From Eutypella sp. D-1 (lineage: Eukaryota > Ascomycota > Sordariomycetes > Xylariales > Diatrypaceae): DNA of 64,000 bases. Position numbers and translations under genes: made by a program. Each line of letters opens with the position of its first letter. The stretch's first letter is position 1. Of the stretch, positions 11,743 through 22,304 are shown one piece after another. Under the pieces are notes generated by a model, which ran no database searches, was not told where the DNA came from, and saw nothing but the letters and a program-made list of their open reading frames with translations. Location of the stretch: assembly GCA_023313575.1 (NCBI GenBank), contig JAJTTP010000008.1:372001-436000 (forward strand). The letters are read 5' to 3'.

Positions 11743-13398
11743 ATGGAATCCAGCCAGTGCGGCCCGTCCAACGCCATGAAGGACTTTTCGCGGTTTACCC
11801 TTGAAGACCGCTCGAGATACCAGGATCGCGTTCAAGGATCCCAGGGACCTCCAGGCGCATATCAGGTTCGTTATATCCCTTTCTCGTGACATCCCTGCCG
11901 CCCCTCAGTCTGACACCATAAACCCAGAACTTCCGCACTACCCCGGGGAACAGTAGCCAGGCAAATGCCGACTTCGCTGGATTCCAGTCGGGTCAGAACG
12001 GCCTTGCCGTTGCCCACCAGCACCATGCGCCCGGCCTTAACGCCGGTCCTTCAAGCCTGCCAAACTTGGGTGCTCAGTATGGCCAGCCTCAGCACGCTGC
12101 TCCGAATACTCAAGGCGCTTTTCTATCACAAGGCTTCCAATATCCCGCAAATGTGACCCCGTCAACTTCCCGGCCCAATGGATTCCCCTCTATAGGTGCA
12201 CATAATGCCAGACCCGCCGTTCAGGCCATCCCCCCTGCCACTCAGACTTCCTTCGCCAATCAATTTGATGCCATTGCGCGCGCAAATGTCCAGCCCACTA
12301 GTTTCCACGCTCCTAGCATGGCTGGTCCTGCGTTTCCCGGTGCCGGTGGCGCCCACGCGATGCATCATCCAGCCGCTTTCTCTAATCCTTTCCAACCCTA
12401 CAGTCAGATGGGTCATCCCATGCACAACCATCATAGCCCTTTCCAACATGGTAAGAGCCTTGCCGCTTTCTGCTTGTATATGGAAATTGACAGCATGATA
12501 TAGGTCAGGTTCAACAAGCCCCTGCCATTCAGAGCCCCGATGCCCAAGCGCAGCAGCAGGAGTTCGATCGTGAGTTTGAACTCGCCATGGACGCCTGGAT
12601 GAGCGAGCATGGGGATATTACCGGTGTTAGCCAGCAGCAACCGGCAGCAACCACGGGTCACGTTAGTGATCAGGAGACAGCACGGATGTCGGGAGCTTTA
12701 CACCAGGAGAACTCCCAGGACTCCTTGACACGCGAAGCGAACGCGCCAGTCGAAGGAATTCAAGACCCTCAAATCTCTACCGTGGATGATGCCACGCTTT
12801 CCGATTCTCGCACCGCAAACGAGTCCTCTCCGAACCAGGAGCAGAAGGACGAAAACCCGCCACCGCGCACCCGGAGCGAGCTGTCCGTCGCGGCCCAGAA
12901 GATCCTCGACGCGGTCGCCACGGACGACACGGAGAAATTCCAGGGCTCGGCGTTCTTCCGCCTGATGCGCGGGCTGGCCACTGAGGACATTGTGCTTGAG
13001 GGCAAAGACTTCGTGCAGCGGGAAGGTTCTGCCAGTCCCGCCTCGGGCTACGGCTCTCACGTCACAGGCTCGAAGTCTGGCGTTCCACTGGTAAGCGCTT
13101 CGCTGTTGTCCCTCCCCCTCCACCCACCGGGGAAAATTGGGAGTTATTAGCGAAGGGAGATCATAGAAGCAAAAAGGCCAAGGACTGATATATATGTTCC
13201 GTAGGATCCCACAAGTCCCGCCGACCCTACTTCATCCAGCCAGGTTAGTGATTATAATACCCGCGCTTCTCGGCTCAGGCCCGCATGTCTGTCACGTTTT
13301 TTTACTAACGGGTATTTCAGCAGGACCGAAAGGGGAAGGGAAAAGCCGTAATAGCGGAAGAGTACATTCCAGATCCGGATTATATCCCGGACTCCTAG
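11743..13398 (+). CDS. pex20: PEX20-family peroxin (PTS2 import co-receptor)
   Basis: Exons 11743-11865, 11928-12450, 12504-13090, 13205-13243 and 13321-13398 give 449 residues. Introns are 62, 53, 114 and 77 bp; the last has a TTACTAACG branch site. The N-terminus MESSQCGPSNAMKDF with a Cys at position 6 matches the conserved Cys-Gly-Pro-Ser-Asn start of PEX20 proteins, where the Cys is the ubiquitination site used for receptor recycling. Further on, FDREFELAMDAWMSEHG and the segment LSVAAQKILDAVATDD...FFRLMRGLATEDIVLEG correspond to the mid and C-terminal PEX7-binding regions. The middle is Pro/Gln/His-rich and disordered. PEX20 escorts PEX7 with PTS2 cargo into peroxisomes. The sequence looks divergent and I see no clear WxxxF/Y motif, so a PEX20 paralogue is possible. 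Confidence 0.72.
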
Positions 13399-16300
13399 GC
13401 ACACGCAAAACTACGCACGATGGGAAATTACGCCAGGCAGTAAGTACATCATAACGGCTTGCTTTGGCGCTCCCGCTCTCGCGTACCGAAACCAAATAGA
13501 CCATTCATGGTGGCAGCCAGATGCCAAACTTCGTCCCATCTAGGCATTTTACCGATGTACTCTAGTCATGCCTAACACATCCGGTGACGCCCTGCTTATG
13601 GCATACCTTTCTGCGTACCTACTGAGCTATCCACCTACCTACGTACCTTTTATCCTCTCGTGCCCCGGAGGATATCGATAGCCAAGCCAACTCTTATCTC
13701 GGTAAGGGAAACCACACGGCCACCAATATACCTAGCTAGCTCTCGTCACATCTTGTCACTATAGATATTCGACACGAGTTCCAGCCATCGTGTGTGCCAG
13801 GGGATTTCAGCAAAGTAGAGAGTAGTCCACCTGTATTGTACGATAGTTTTTTTTTCCTTTCTATAGGCGGGAGAAGGGCGTTATGAGCTGGCATGAATGG
13901 AATCGACTGGCATTTCACGCAAAGAGCACGGCACGGCACGGCACGGCACGGCACGGCACACGAGGAGTTCTCTTTTTCATTTCGTTTCGTTTCGTTTCCC
14001 GGGCAAAAAAAAACTTATGAAAACTTGCGCTCTTCTCTTCCCTACTTGCTTGGGGCTCCTCTTCAGTGATTTTTCTTTTTAGTGACTGGCTAGACTAGAC
14101 CACCCACCCTCTTGCTTGCTTGCTTGTAATTAATGGTAGGAAGGGGCCGTTCCTTTTCCGATGTCTTGGGTATGGTGAGTATATGAATCGCTAAAAGCAC
14201 ACACCACAATCAGTTAGTTAGTTATAAGCACTCACGGCTTCATTCTCCTGATTCACCACCAGTCCGGACAAGCACTTGCCAGCCAAGTCATAGTGACGTA
14301 TCTTTCTATTCATTCATCAGTAAGAAGTAGACTATGTAGACAACCACGACCCAGCCAGGCGGGTTACGGTGGAGTCAGATGTCCGTCAATTGCGGCGGTT
14401 TGGACGAAAAGGTATTAAAAAAAAGTAGTAGCGCTGATCTTACTGGCTGGCTGGGGGAAAAAAGAACCCGGCATATTTGTCAGTTTCCTTGTGGCCTACA
14501 TAGAGAGAGATACACAGCCGCTCCTGCTTACGCAATGCTAACTGTAGGTAATCGGGTTAGGTTGGACAGGACCTCAAGAGCTCAGCCCCCATCGGTAATT
14601 GATACGTGCATACTACATACTATATGGGACGTGACGACACACACTACGGAGGGGCACATCAATTGTACCTCCTATGGGAGGGTAGAAATCCGTCCGTAGA
14701 CAGGTACGTGAGAATCTCGCTCTCCGTACTGCTTTTGACTAGGTAAACTAGTCCGGGACTCGGGACACATAACCAGCACAAACTCGCTCTGCAGCGCCGG
14801 CACCTAGGTTAGGTTAAGTAGGGAGGGAGGTAGGCTATGTACGCCCTACTTGCTTGTCCCCACGTGGCATGGGGCACCGCATTGGGGGGGAAAGGCGGGA
14901 TGGTGGCATCCCATCCGGGGACGCCGAGGACGCCTGCTGCAGGTGGTGAGATATATTAGATATACACACACACACACGTACGCACACGCACGTATGTAGA
15001 CGAAGATTGGGCATGCGGGCGGGTAGGTGGATGGGTTGGCCGCCGCTTCGAGAGCCAATTACCGCATACCGCGTAGGGCTGAAGAGGGAGGTAGCGAACA
15101 AGCAGGCACCAACCATTACCGTACGTATCATATAGGCAGCCGGGCGGGGAAGGGAGGGGAGGGATGGGGTGGGCGGCGGGTATGCAGGAAATGTGACCGG
15201 TATAAGTGAAGGGAGTAAAGCAAAGCAAAGCAAGCAAGCAAGCGATCGATCAAAAGCTGGAAGGCATTTATTTGGTGATGTGCTTCACGTATATCGCTGG
15301 ATTCCCAGGGCACGACCCGACATTCCGATAGTACTCCCTCCCCCTCCAATCGTGTCCTCCTGTTCCTATGCCTCCTCGGATTGGCACGGACTGATGGACG
15401 GCGGTCCAATTGGTTGATGGTGGCGGATCGCCGGTGTCGACTTGGGCGGGATGGCAGGGAAGTAGGTAGGCATTATTCAGAAAGCAAAGGAAAGGAAGGG
15501 GGGAGAACTTGCGGATTACTCAGCCCCCAACGAGACCTGCATGTCGCCATTTTTTGCAGACAATAGACAGATACGGCAGGCAGACATATACAATATAGAC
15601 TTTAAGTGTTACCGCCCAGGTTATTAAACTCTAAGTTCACACACGCATACATATACGTCTTACCATGACCGCGTTCCCGGGTACGGGGTGATGGGGCACA
15701 GGTACGGCTTTCTCTTCCGTGGGGGTGGGGGAGGGTGTAGGTGGACACGCCAGACCATCCGTCCGTATACAGAGCCAGGCGCCAAGGGGGTGAGACAGCT
15801 TGCCTAGGTACGTAAGCATCTACTAACGTTCTAGTTACTGCTTATACGCGGGAATACTGATGGGTTATACCCGTGTCTAAAAGTGGTGACATCTCATACG
15901 CCTGGGAGGGAGGTAGGTAGGTGAAAGACAGGTGGCCAGCTATATTGGCTTACCTGTCCCTTCACTAGAATAATGGGTAGGTATACGTAGGACATGAACG
16001 GGACTGCGGCATTCTTGGCCCCCAAGGATCGTAGTTCGGTAGCTGATTAACCAGCCGCACGCAACAAGTGCATGGGATAGTGTATCTTTATTAGTGTTGA
16101 GGGAAGGGCGTGGGCAGTGGGTGGGTGAAATCGGCAGACATTCCGGAGGCTGCTCACAGACGACCAAGTCGAGTCCGACCCGTGTCATGTCTACTACCTA
16201 AGTAGTTATGAGAACTCACCAGGGCAGCGGCCAGGCACCGCCAATAGATCCCAACCAACAAGGTCAGCCCTATATCTGATAGGACACTTTGTCGTTCGTG

Positions 16301-18783
16301 TTGGGGAACAAGGGACACTCTTGGGCTCTTTTAGGGGGGGAGGGGAGGATGGGGGCTAAGCACGTGAATCCTAGGCTGCCCGCTTGGGAGAGAAAAGATG
16401 TTCTAATTCGCTCTTTTTTGTTTCGAAGTGAATGGTTGGTTGCATCGCATCTTGTATCGAGTCACGAGCAAGAGGGAAGGTATTGTGTATGTACTAATAA
16501 GAGTATGTTATATGCATGTGCTTCGCCTTCACCTCGAAAGATTTGTGGATTTCTCTTTTGGAGCGCTGGTTGGAGGTTGAATGCGCCAGTTTTTCTCGTA
16601 CAAGTAACAAGTTAGCAAAGTAGTACGGGGCTACTCGGAAAGCGGGTTGGCGGGAATCGGAAAGCGGAGGAGCTCCTGCGTCTACATACGTAACCACCAT
16701 CGATGTACGATGGATGTAGTATGATGTATGCGTAGGTGCGGGTTTGGACTTATCGCGCGCCCTGCGTGTTATACTTATCTACTAGCTCTAGTAGTGCAGC
16801 GTAAGCTCGATCGTGTGTATGTAACTTAGTTGCAGTGCGTGCGCACAAATCACGATCCTGAGAAATCGGCACTCCAGTTGTTACAGGGACTTTTTCTCTC
16901 AGTCTAGCGTGAGAGATACACGGATACTGGGATGAGGAAGAAGACCCCTACTGCCAGACTGTGCGAAGTAATCCCCCTGCCTGCCGCCATGAAACAATAT
17001 GTAGACTTTTTTGAAAGTTTATTTCCATCGGATCCATATATCACGGCAGGACCTGGCGAAGGGGGAATCTACGCATGCAAGTATGAGTCATATTCTCAAT
17101 TTCCAAGGGGCTGATGGAGCCGTCACATGCCATTGGCCAATCTGTACCTGTCGCTATCAAGTAGTAACATGTAGTAACAGACTAGCTTGCCCGATACTTT
17201 GCCAAGTAGTCGGCTAGTTGATCGAGGATCTTAAATTCGAATGTCCTACGGAGAAACAGACGCGAGGTGGGGGACAGGGGAGGATGGGACAGACAGACAG
17301 ACGCATGCGAATGCGAATGCGCGATGAACATCTACGTGGGAAATGCGCAGTTGCGAAATTCATAGGATTCGCAGGCCCTGGGCTGCCTGGACTAACCGTC
17401 TTATAGAGCCCGTTGAATCGCCCCTGATCACAACATTAGCCATTGTGTCAGGGTGCTCTGCTTGCATGTAACTATACTCGAGTTCTAATGTTCCTTTTTG
17501 TTTTATGTTGCAAAAGCAACGCATAGCCCGACCTTATCGTATACGAACCAGGCTAAGAACCATTTAAGAGACGATTGTAGTTCGGTGCCCGGCTACTGTA
17601 GCCTCATGGCATTAGTCGCTTATAAACTCTCGATTATTAATACATATATCTAAAAGACCAAGTTTCAAGTTTTCACATTTGGAGTAGTATTTCAACCTAG
17701 CCTATGTATTCCAATTTAACTTAATCCTGATCTCACTTACATATACGTGTGCACGATACTTATATATGTGCCTCACGAATGCCTTCTAGGCGACTAGGTT
17801 TATATTCATATTAGTTTGACCCTAAGGCAACCTGGAAACATCACGATAACTGCCACGCCAAGGTTAGATCGTAATTCCCTGTTTAGGCATAATGTCTCTA
17901 CCTAGACGGGCATACATTCAAACGTTATCTGTAGAATTAGGTGCCTAGGTAGGCCCTTCCTACTCCATAGAAGCCGGATGCCGACTGCCCAACCCCGAGG
18001 CTGAACCGGTCACGGGCCTTCCTGCCTCCCAAGATTTCCCGATTCGGCTGGCCGAAGCTACCCAATCAAAAGTTAGTGGGGGTGGGGGGGTTTAGTGTTT
18101 ATTCAGCGATGGAAAAAGCGCTTACATAGCACACTATGTATATCCCATTCTTGCATCCACAGAGATACGCCTACGAAGTACATATTTCTCCAATACGTTC
18201 CTGGCCTGGAAGATCTAAATGGGAAGTGGCGCCCCGGTGATATCAACTTAACGACGGCGTCCGAGTAACGCCTGCCCTGCCACCTGCGGCGCTCGGAGCT
18301 AATCACGGTAAAATCCACTGCGCAGAAATACTTACCGGCGGTTTTTTATGATACGAAATTACTTAAGTAGGGTTGTGAGGCGGGGTTAGAATGGCCTTCG
18401 ACCAAGTAGGTAGGTACTTGCATATGTCAACCCTCGATATATATGTGCAGGCTCCCAAATAAAAAGGGTTCGCATCTATTGCATGTATAGACGCCAGACG
18501 AGACTTGCAGACAGATAAAGTATGTAGGCAATGGAATACTACGTAGATGATAGGGCGTACGATAGGGCGTATGGATAGGCCAATCTATCAAATTGTCCCA
18601 TCGTAAAATCTTAAGGAGGGGCAGTGCAAAAGGCGGCAGGCGAGGTATTAGGCAGAGAGAGGGAAAAACTCGAAAAAGAGCCTTGATAGCTGGATCGTCG
18701 GCAGGAATGGAGAAGGTACATAAGTAGTTCCAGGGATATATATGCCGCTAGTACGTATATGGACTGGCCGGGACATCCAGTTA
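13399..18783. other. Long gene-poor region with simple repeats
   Basis: More than 5 kb with no open frame that resembles a conserved protein. Contents include a (GGCAC)n run near 13926-13960, a (TTTCG)n run near 13979-13998, an (AC)n run near 14964-14977, a GCAAA/GCAAGCAA run near 15220-15242, and many CCTAGGTAGGT-like words. The 3' part is upstream of the CPC1-type gene. Confidence 0.5.
13926..13998. repeat. Adjacent pentanucleotide microsatellites (GGCAC)n and (TTTCG)n
   Basis: About six GGCAC/CACGG units run from 13926 to 13960. About twenty bases later come four TTTCG units ending near 13998. Two different 5-base periods side by side are visible directly. Confidence 0.8.
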
Positions 18784-18790
18784 TGACTCA
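18784..18790 (+). promoter_or_regulatory. TGACTCA site (GCN4/CPC1 response element candidate)
   Basis: A perfect TGACTCA lies about 530 bases upstream of the first upstream ORF of the CPC1-type gene. GCN4/CPC1 proteins bind this word, and autoregulation is known for the family. A 7-base word is expected by chance several times in 64 kb, so the case rests on position. Confidence 0.35.
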
Positions 18791-19315
18791 CACCCTCTCA
18801 GAAGTATGGTTCTTGTCGTTCTTGTGTTCGCCTAACTGTTTCAGAAGGCATTTTACTATGTAGACGGTGCAGTTTTATAGGGCAATCGGGCTTGTTAGTT
18901 GTTAAGAGGAAATTCTAGTATACATAAAAGTACATCATTACTGGACTCCACAGAGGCCCACACGCGCATCCGCCAAGCCAAGCCACTCCAGGCTACTCAG
19001 GTCAGCACCAACTTTACTGCCTTTTACTGCCGCTTCACCACGCTTTCTTAGGCTTATTCACTAGGTGGTTGCCAATTTAACTCCGTACCTTCTTGGTAGT
19101 AACTACCCCATTTTAAGCGCACATTCACTACTAGATTTACGACGGAAGCCACTACCTGAGGGGAGAGCGAGAAGAAAAAAAAAATACTAAAGCCTGCATT
19201 GCCCACCAACATTTCAGGCCGCGATTCCTTTTCCCCTTCCCTTTTTTTTTCCTTCTACCAACCCAAACCCTTCCATACAACAGAACATATACAGGATCAT
19301 CATACATCATTCAAG

Positions 19316-19324
19316 ATGCGTTAA
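19316..19324 (+). promoter_or_regulatory. uORF1 of the CPC1-type leader (Met-Arg-stop)
   Basis: ATG CGT TAA forms a two-codon upstream ORF, preceded by a long pyrimidine-rich stretch. Neurospora cpc-1, Aspergillus cpcA and yeast GCN4 have a short first uORF that lets ribosomes resume scanning. The position, first before a longer uORF, fits that role. Confidence 0.7.
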
Positions 19325-19378
19325 GCAACGTGACTTAGGTCGTCTCTTTTTTTTTCTCTCTCTCAGAGCTCTCAGTAG

Positions 19379-20068
19379 CCAACAGACAAAATTCAGTCCA
19401 TAAACAGAAACAAGATTTTCTCCACTCAATCTTCTTCTTCTTCCTCAGCTCTTCCTACCCAGGTTGAACTGAACTACAACGAAGCTATTCACAGCTCTCG
19501 AGCCAGTTCTCGCAACTCAGCAACCATTCCCCAGAAAGACTTCCCAGTCTTCAACACGGATTCCCAACAGTCACCATGGCTTCCCTCCAGTTCCCCGAGC
19601 CTGCCGGCACCATCCGCGCATCAGACAAGCAACAACAGCCACGCCCCTCAACAGGACTTTGTCTTGTTCGATCAGCCCGAACCCCAGAGGACCTCCGTTA
19701 AGAGAAATCTCTCCTCGCCTGCTCCCTCTATAGCAGTAGCAACACAATCAGTCACCGGATCATTTGACATCAACAACAGTCATCAACGTCGCTCGTCACA
19801 GAATAACTCTGATTCTGCCTTGTCTTCCAGTCTTCAGAATCAACGAGTGGCCCAGATAATCCAGGCGACAGGGCACCAGATCACTTCTTCGGCTTTTACC
19901 AATCGGTTCAACTCTCCAATACAAAACCAGAATCAGCAACAGCAATTCTACGCCTCGTTAGCTTCTCCATCTCCTAACGTTGCTGCCAATCAACAAAACC
20001 GTCCCCAGAGACCACCAGTTCCACTTTTCACTGAGGGCATCGGTAATCAGCGACGCACAGCCGCCAAC
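19379..20068 (+). other. Stop-free in-frame N-terminal extension of the CPC1 reading frame
   Basis: The frame of the bZIP protein is open for 690 bases upstream of its first ATG, back to a TAG at 19376, with no in-frame ATG. The translated extension is Ser/Gln/Asn/Pro-rich, with patches such as PQKDFPVFNTDSQQ and APQQDFVLFDQPEPQRTS. Near-cognate codons in frame include CTG at 19469 (G at -3), CTG at 19601 and TTG at 19664. Long conserved extensions with non-AUG initiation have been reported for cpc-1 of Neurospora and relatives. Use here is inference. Confidence 0.6.
19576..19701 (+). promoter_or_regulatory. uORF2 of the CPC1-type leader (41 codons)
   Basis: It starts at an ATG in good context (TCACCATGG) and encodes a 41-residue peptide starting MASLQFPEPAG, ending in TAA at 19699. 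It is out of frame with the bZIP ORF and lies about 370 bases before its first ATG. A longer inhibitory second uORF is the hallmark of cpc-1/cpcA leaders: ribosomes that reinitiate here fail to reach the main ORF unless eIF2 ternary complex is scarce. Confidence 0.75.
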
Positions 20069-20869
20069 ATGGATCTTAACGGTAAGCATCTTCCCAAGGT
20101 CGACTCCAAGGTCGATTTCGCTGCTAGCAAGCCGACAGTAAAGCTAACGGAATCCACAGACGCGCTGAACATGGATGACTTCCCTTCTTTGGAAGCCGGA
20201 GTCTCCACCACGGCTTACTCTTCCCCTGGCATTCCGGCGTACGATATGACCGCGAGCTCTGCTTCGAGCACGACCACCAACCTTGGTACCGTCTCGCCGC
20301 AGGACCTTTTCCGCGATTTCACCACGTCTGCGCCTAACTCGACGGCCTTTACAAACTTGACCTCGCCCTCGCTTTACGACGGATCGCCCGAGTTTAATGA
20401 CAGTCTGGATATCTCGCCTGCCTTCGATACTGGCGACTTCGGCAATAACACTGCCGATCCTTGGTACCCCTTGTTTCCCGAGGGAACCATGGCCAACACA
20501 TCCATCCCTGCCATGGACTCGTTGGACCAGTCGCCTGCTCAACAGCCCGAGGAGCTAGAAGTTGTTCCGAAGGCGTCCCGTCGCAAGTCAGGTAACTCTC
20601 CTGCCTCTACCTCTAGCCACGGCCGGCATTCGTCGGTCTCTGGCGTGAACTCCCGACGACGCGATAAGCCTCTTCCGCCTATCGTTGTCGATGATCCCTC
20701 TGACACCATCGCCATGAAGCGGGCTCGCAACACGCTTGCTGCTCGTAAGTCTCGTGAGCGAAAGGCTCAGAAGTTGGAGGATCTCGAGGAGAAGATCGCA
20801 AAGTTAGAGCAAGAGCGCGACTATTGGAAGAGAGCAGCCCTAAGCCGAACCGGTGGCGTAACTGGTTGA
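20069..20869 (+). CDS. cpc-1: Cross-pathway control bZIP transcription factor CPC1/CpcA (GCN4 orthologue)
   Basis: From the first in-frame ATG at 20069 the protein has 266 residues, the usual size for CPC1/CpcA. The acidic and aromatic activation segments include DDFPSLEAG and SPQDLFRDFTTSAPNSTAF. The C-terminus holds the bZIP: basic region RARNTLAARKSRERKAQK (from about residue 217, with the N-x-x-A-A-x-x-S-R signature), then a short zipper LEDLEEKIAKLEQERDYW. The factor activates amino-acid biosynthetic genes on starvation by binding TGACTCA. The leader with two uORFs indicates translational control through the GCN2/eIF2-alpha pathway. The reading frame extends upstream without an AUG, so a longer non-AUG isoform may also be made. 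Confidence 0.9.
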   Translation: MDLNGKHLPKVDSKVDFAASKPTVKLTESTDALNMDDFPSLEAGVSTTAYSSPGIPAYDMTASSASSTTTNLGTVSPQDLFRDFTTSAPNSTAFTNLTSPSLYDGSPEFNDSLDISPAFDTGDFGNNTADPWYPLFPEGTMANTSIPAMDSLDQSPAQQPEELEVVPKASRRKSGNSPASTSSHGRHSSVSGVNSRRRDKPLPPIVVDDPSDTIAMKRARNTLAARKSRERKAQKLEDLEEKIAKLEQERDYWKRAALSRTGGVTG

Positions 20870-22304
20870 GCGAACCTTTTCCTAGCGTTGTACTTGTAAC
20901 GCATGCTTGGACGAACTGGAGGGGAGCGGCCATTCTTTTGGCCCCTCCGCCTCATAGTTACAATTAGGAGGCCACAGTATTAGTCTGGCGCTATTGGCGC
21001 GTCTAGGCAAGGACGCTGCTCGGCCGTGGATGATCTTTCTATATTATTATTTTCTCGATATGTCGTTTCTAGCATTGTTGACCACGCCGTAGCGGCTGGT
21101 ACCCAAAAACAGGAGTGTTCGTGTTTTTCCTAAATATTTCTTTCGTCTTTGTTATCTACGTCAGCGATTGGTGCCGTCGCACTCTTATAGTGTGATGGTC
21201 TTTGGAATTTACATCGTAAAATACCAGCGATATATATTATATGCCTATGCTCCTCTTTTCGTGAATCTTGTTCCGGAAGCATTGCAGCTGATCACTTTGC
21301 GTATTTTAGCGGGGAAGTCAGTGTACTCTCTTGCGTGTAGATGCCATACCGCCTTCTTTGTCGAGCTGGTTGCTGTCACTTCTCATAGCTTTTGTGTCTG
21401 TCCCACGGCACTGCTAGATTATATACGCGACAACCCAAGCCAGGCTCAGCCCGCTGCTGCTCCAGTCGACCGAGCCTGTTTGATGGTCCCAGGCAGGCGG
21501 ACACACCCCAGGCAATGCAATTCAAGGTTCATGAACCACATAGTCGGTAGCATGCACGCATACACACATCAGCCATAGATGATCTATCTGTCTATACCTA
21601 CATCTCTATCTATCTATTTATTTGTATCAAGCTGCGCTACAGATGCGTGTTCACATTTTTAGAAACAATGCATGTTGTGGGGTACTTCGTAGTTAGAAGA
21701 AAGAAGAACATTTTCAAATGCAGACTTATCCACGAGAACAGCTTTAATACCTATTACACTTTCGGGGGCCGCCCTAGGATCTCAACCCCTCTCTTTTCTC
21801 TCTTCCCTCCGTCATCCTATTCCATGACGCCCACAAGATCTCTCCCAAGTCCATCCATCCTGTTATGGCGACGTCGACGTCGCAGAGGCGCGAACAAGCC
21901 CCCCACCAAACACCACTCCGAAGCACCACTCGTCCGCGAGACCCAGCCGCCCAGCCAATCCCCGTATGCCGACAGCTCTGCTGGTAACATGGTCGTCGTG
22001 CTGAACAGAAGCCCGTGTTGGCGGCGCTGGCGGAACGTCTGTGCAACAACCACGCCATCAATTGCAATAATAACAACACGACGGCGACGATAAACTCCGC
22101 ATCATAGACCACATGACCGCATGCCTAGCCTTTGGCGGTGGTTGGTGATGGTGGCTAGCACATGTCTTCGTAATTGATCCCCATCCCATGCCCGCTTCTT
22201 AGATCGCCGGACACCGGTCGGATCGGGCGGCGGCGCCGTACGTCCGCGTGGGTAAGGGTAGGTGTGAGCATCAGGAGCATCGCGCTCAAGATATCTCCTC
22301 GCTG
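20870..22304. other. Convergent 3' region between CPC1 and the GIY-YIG-like gene
   Basis: Open frames here lack conserved-looking motifs and are probably 3' UTR and spacer. A TCTATC-type run lies at about 21586-21622. Confidence 0.45.
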
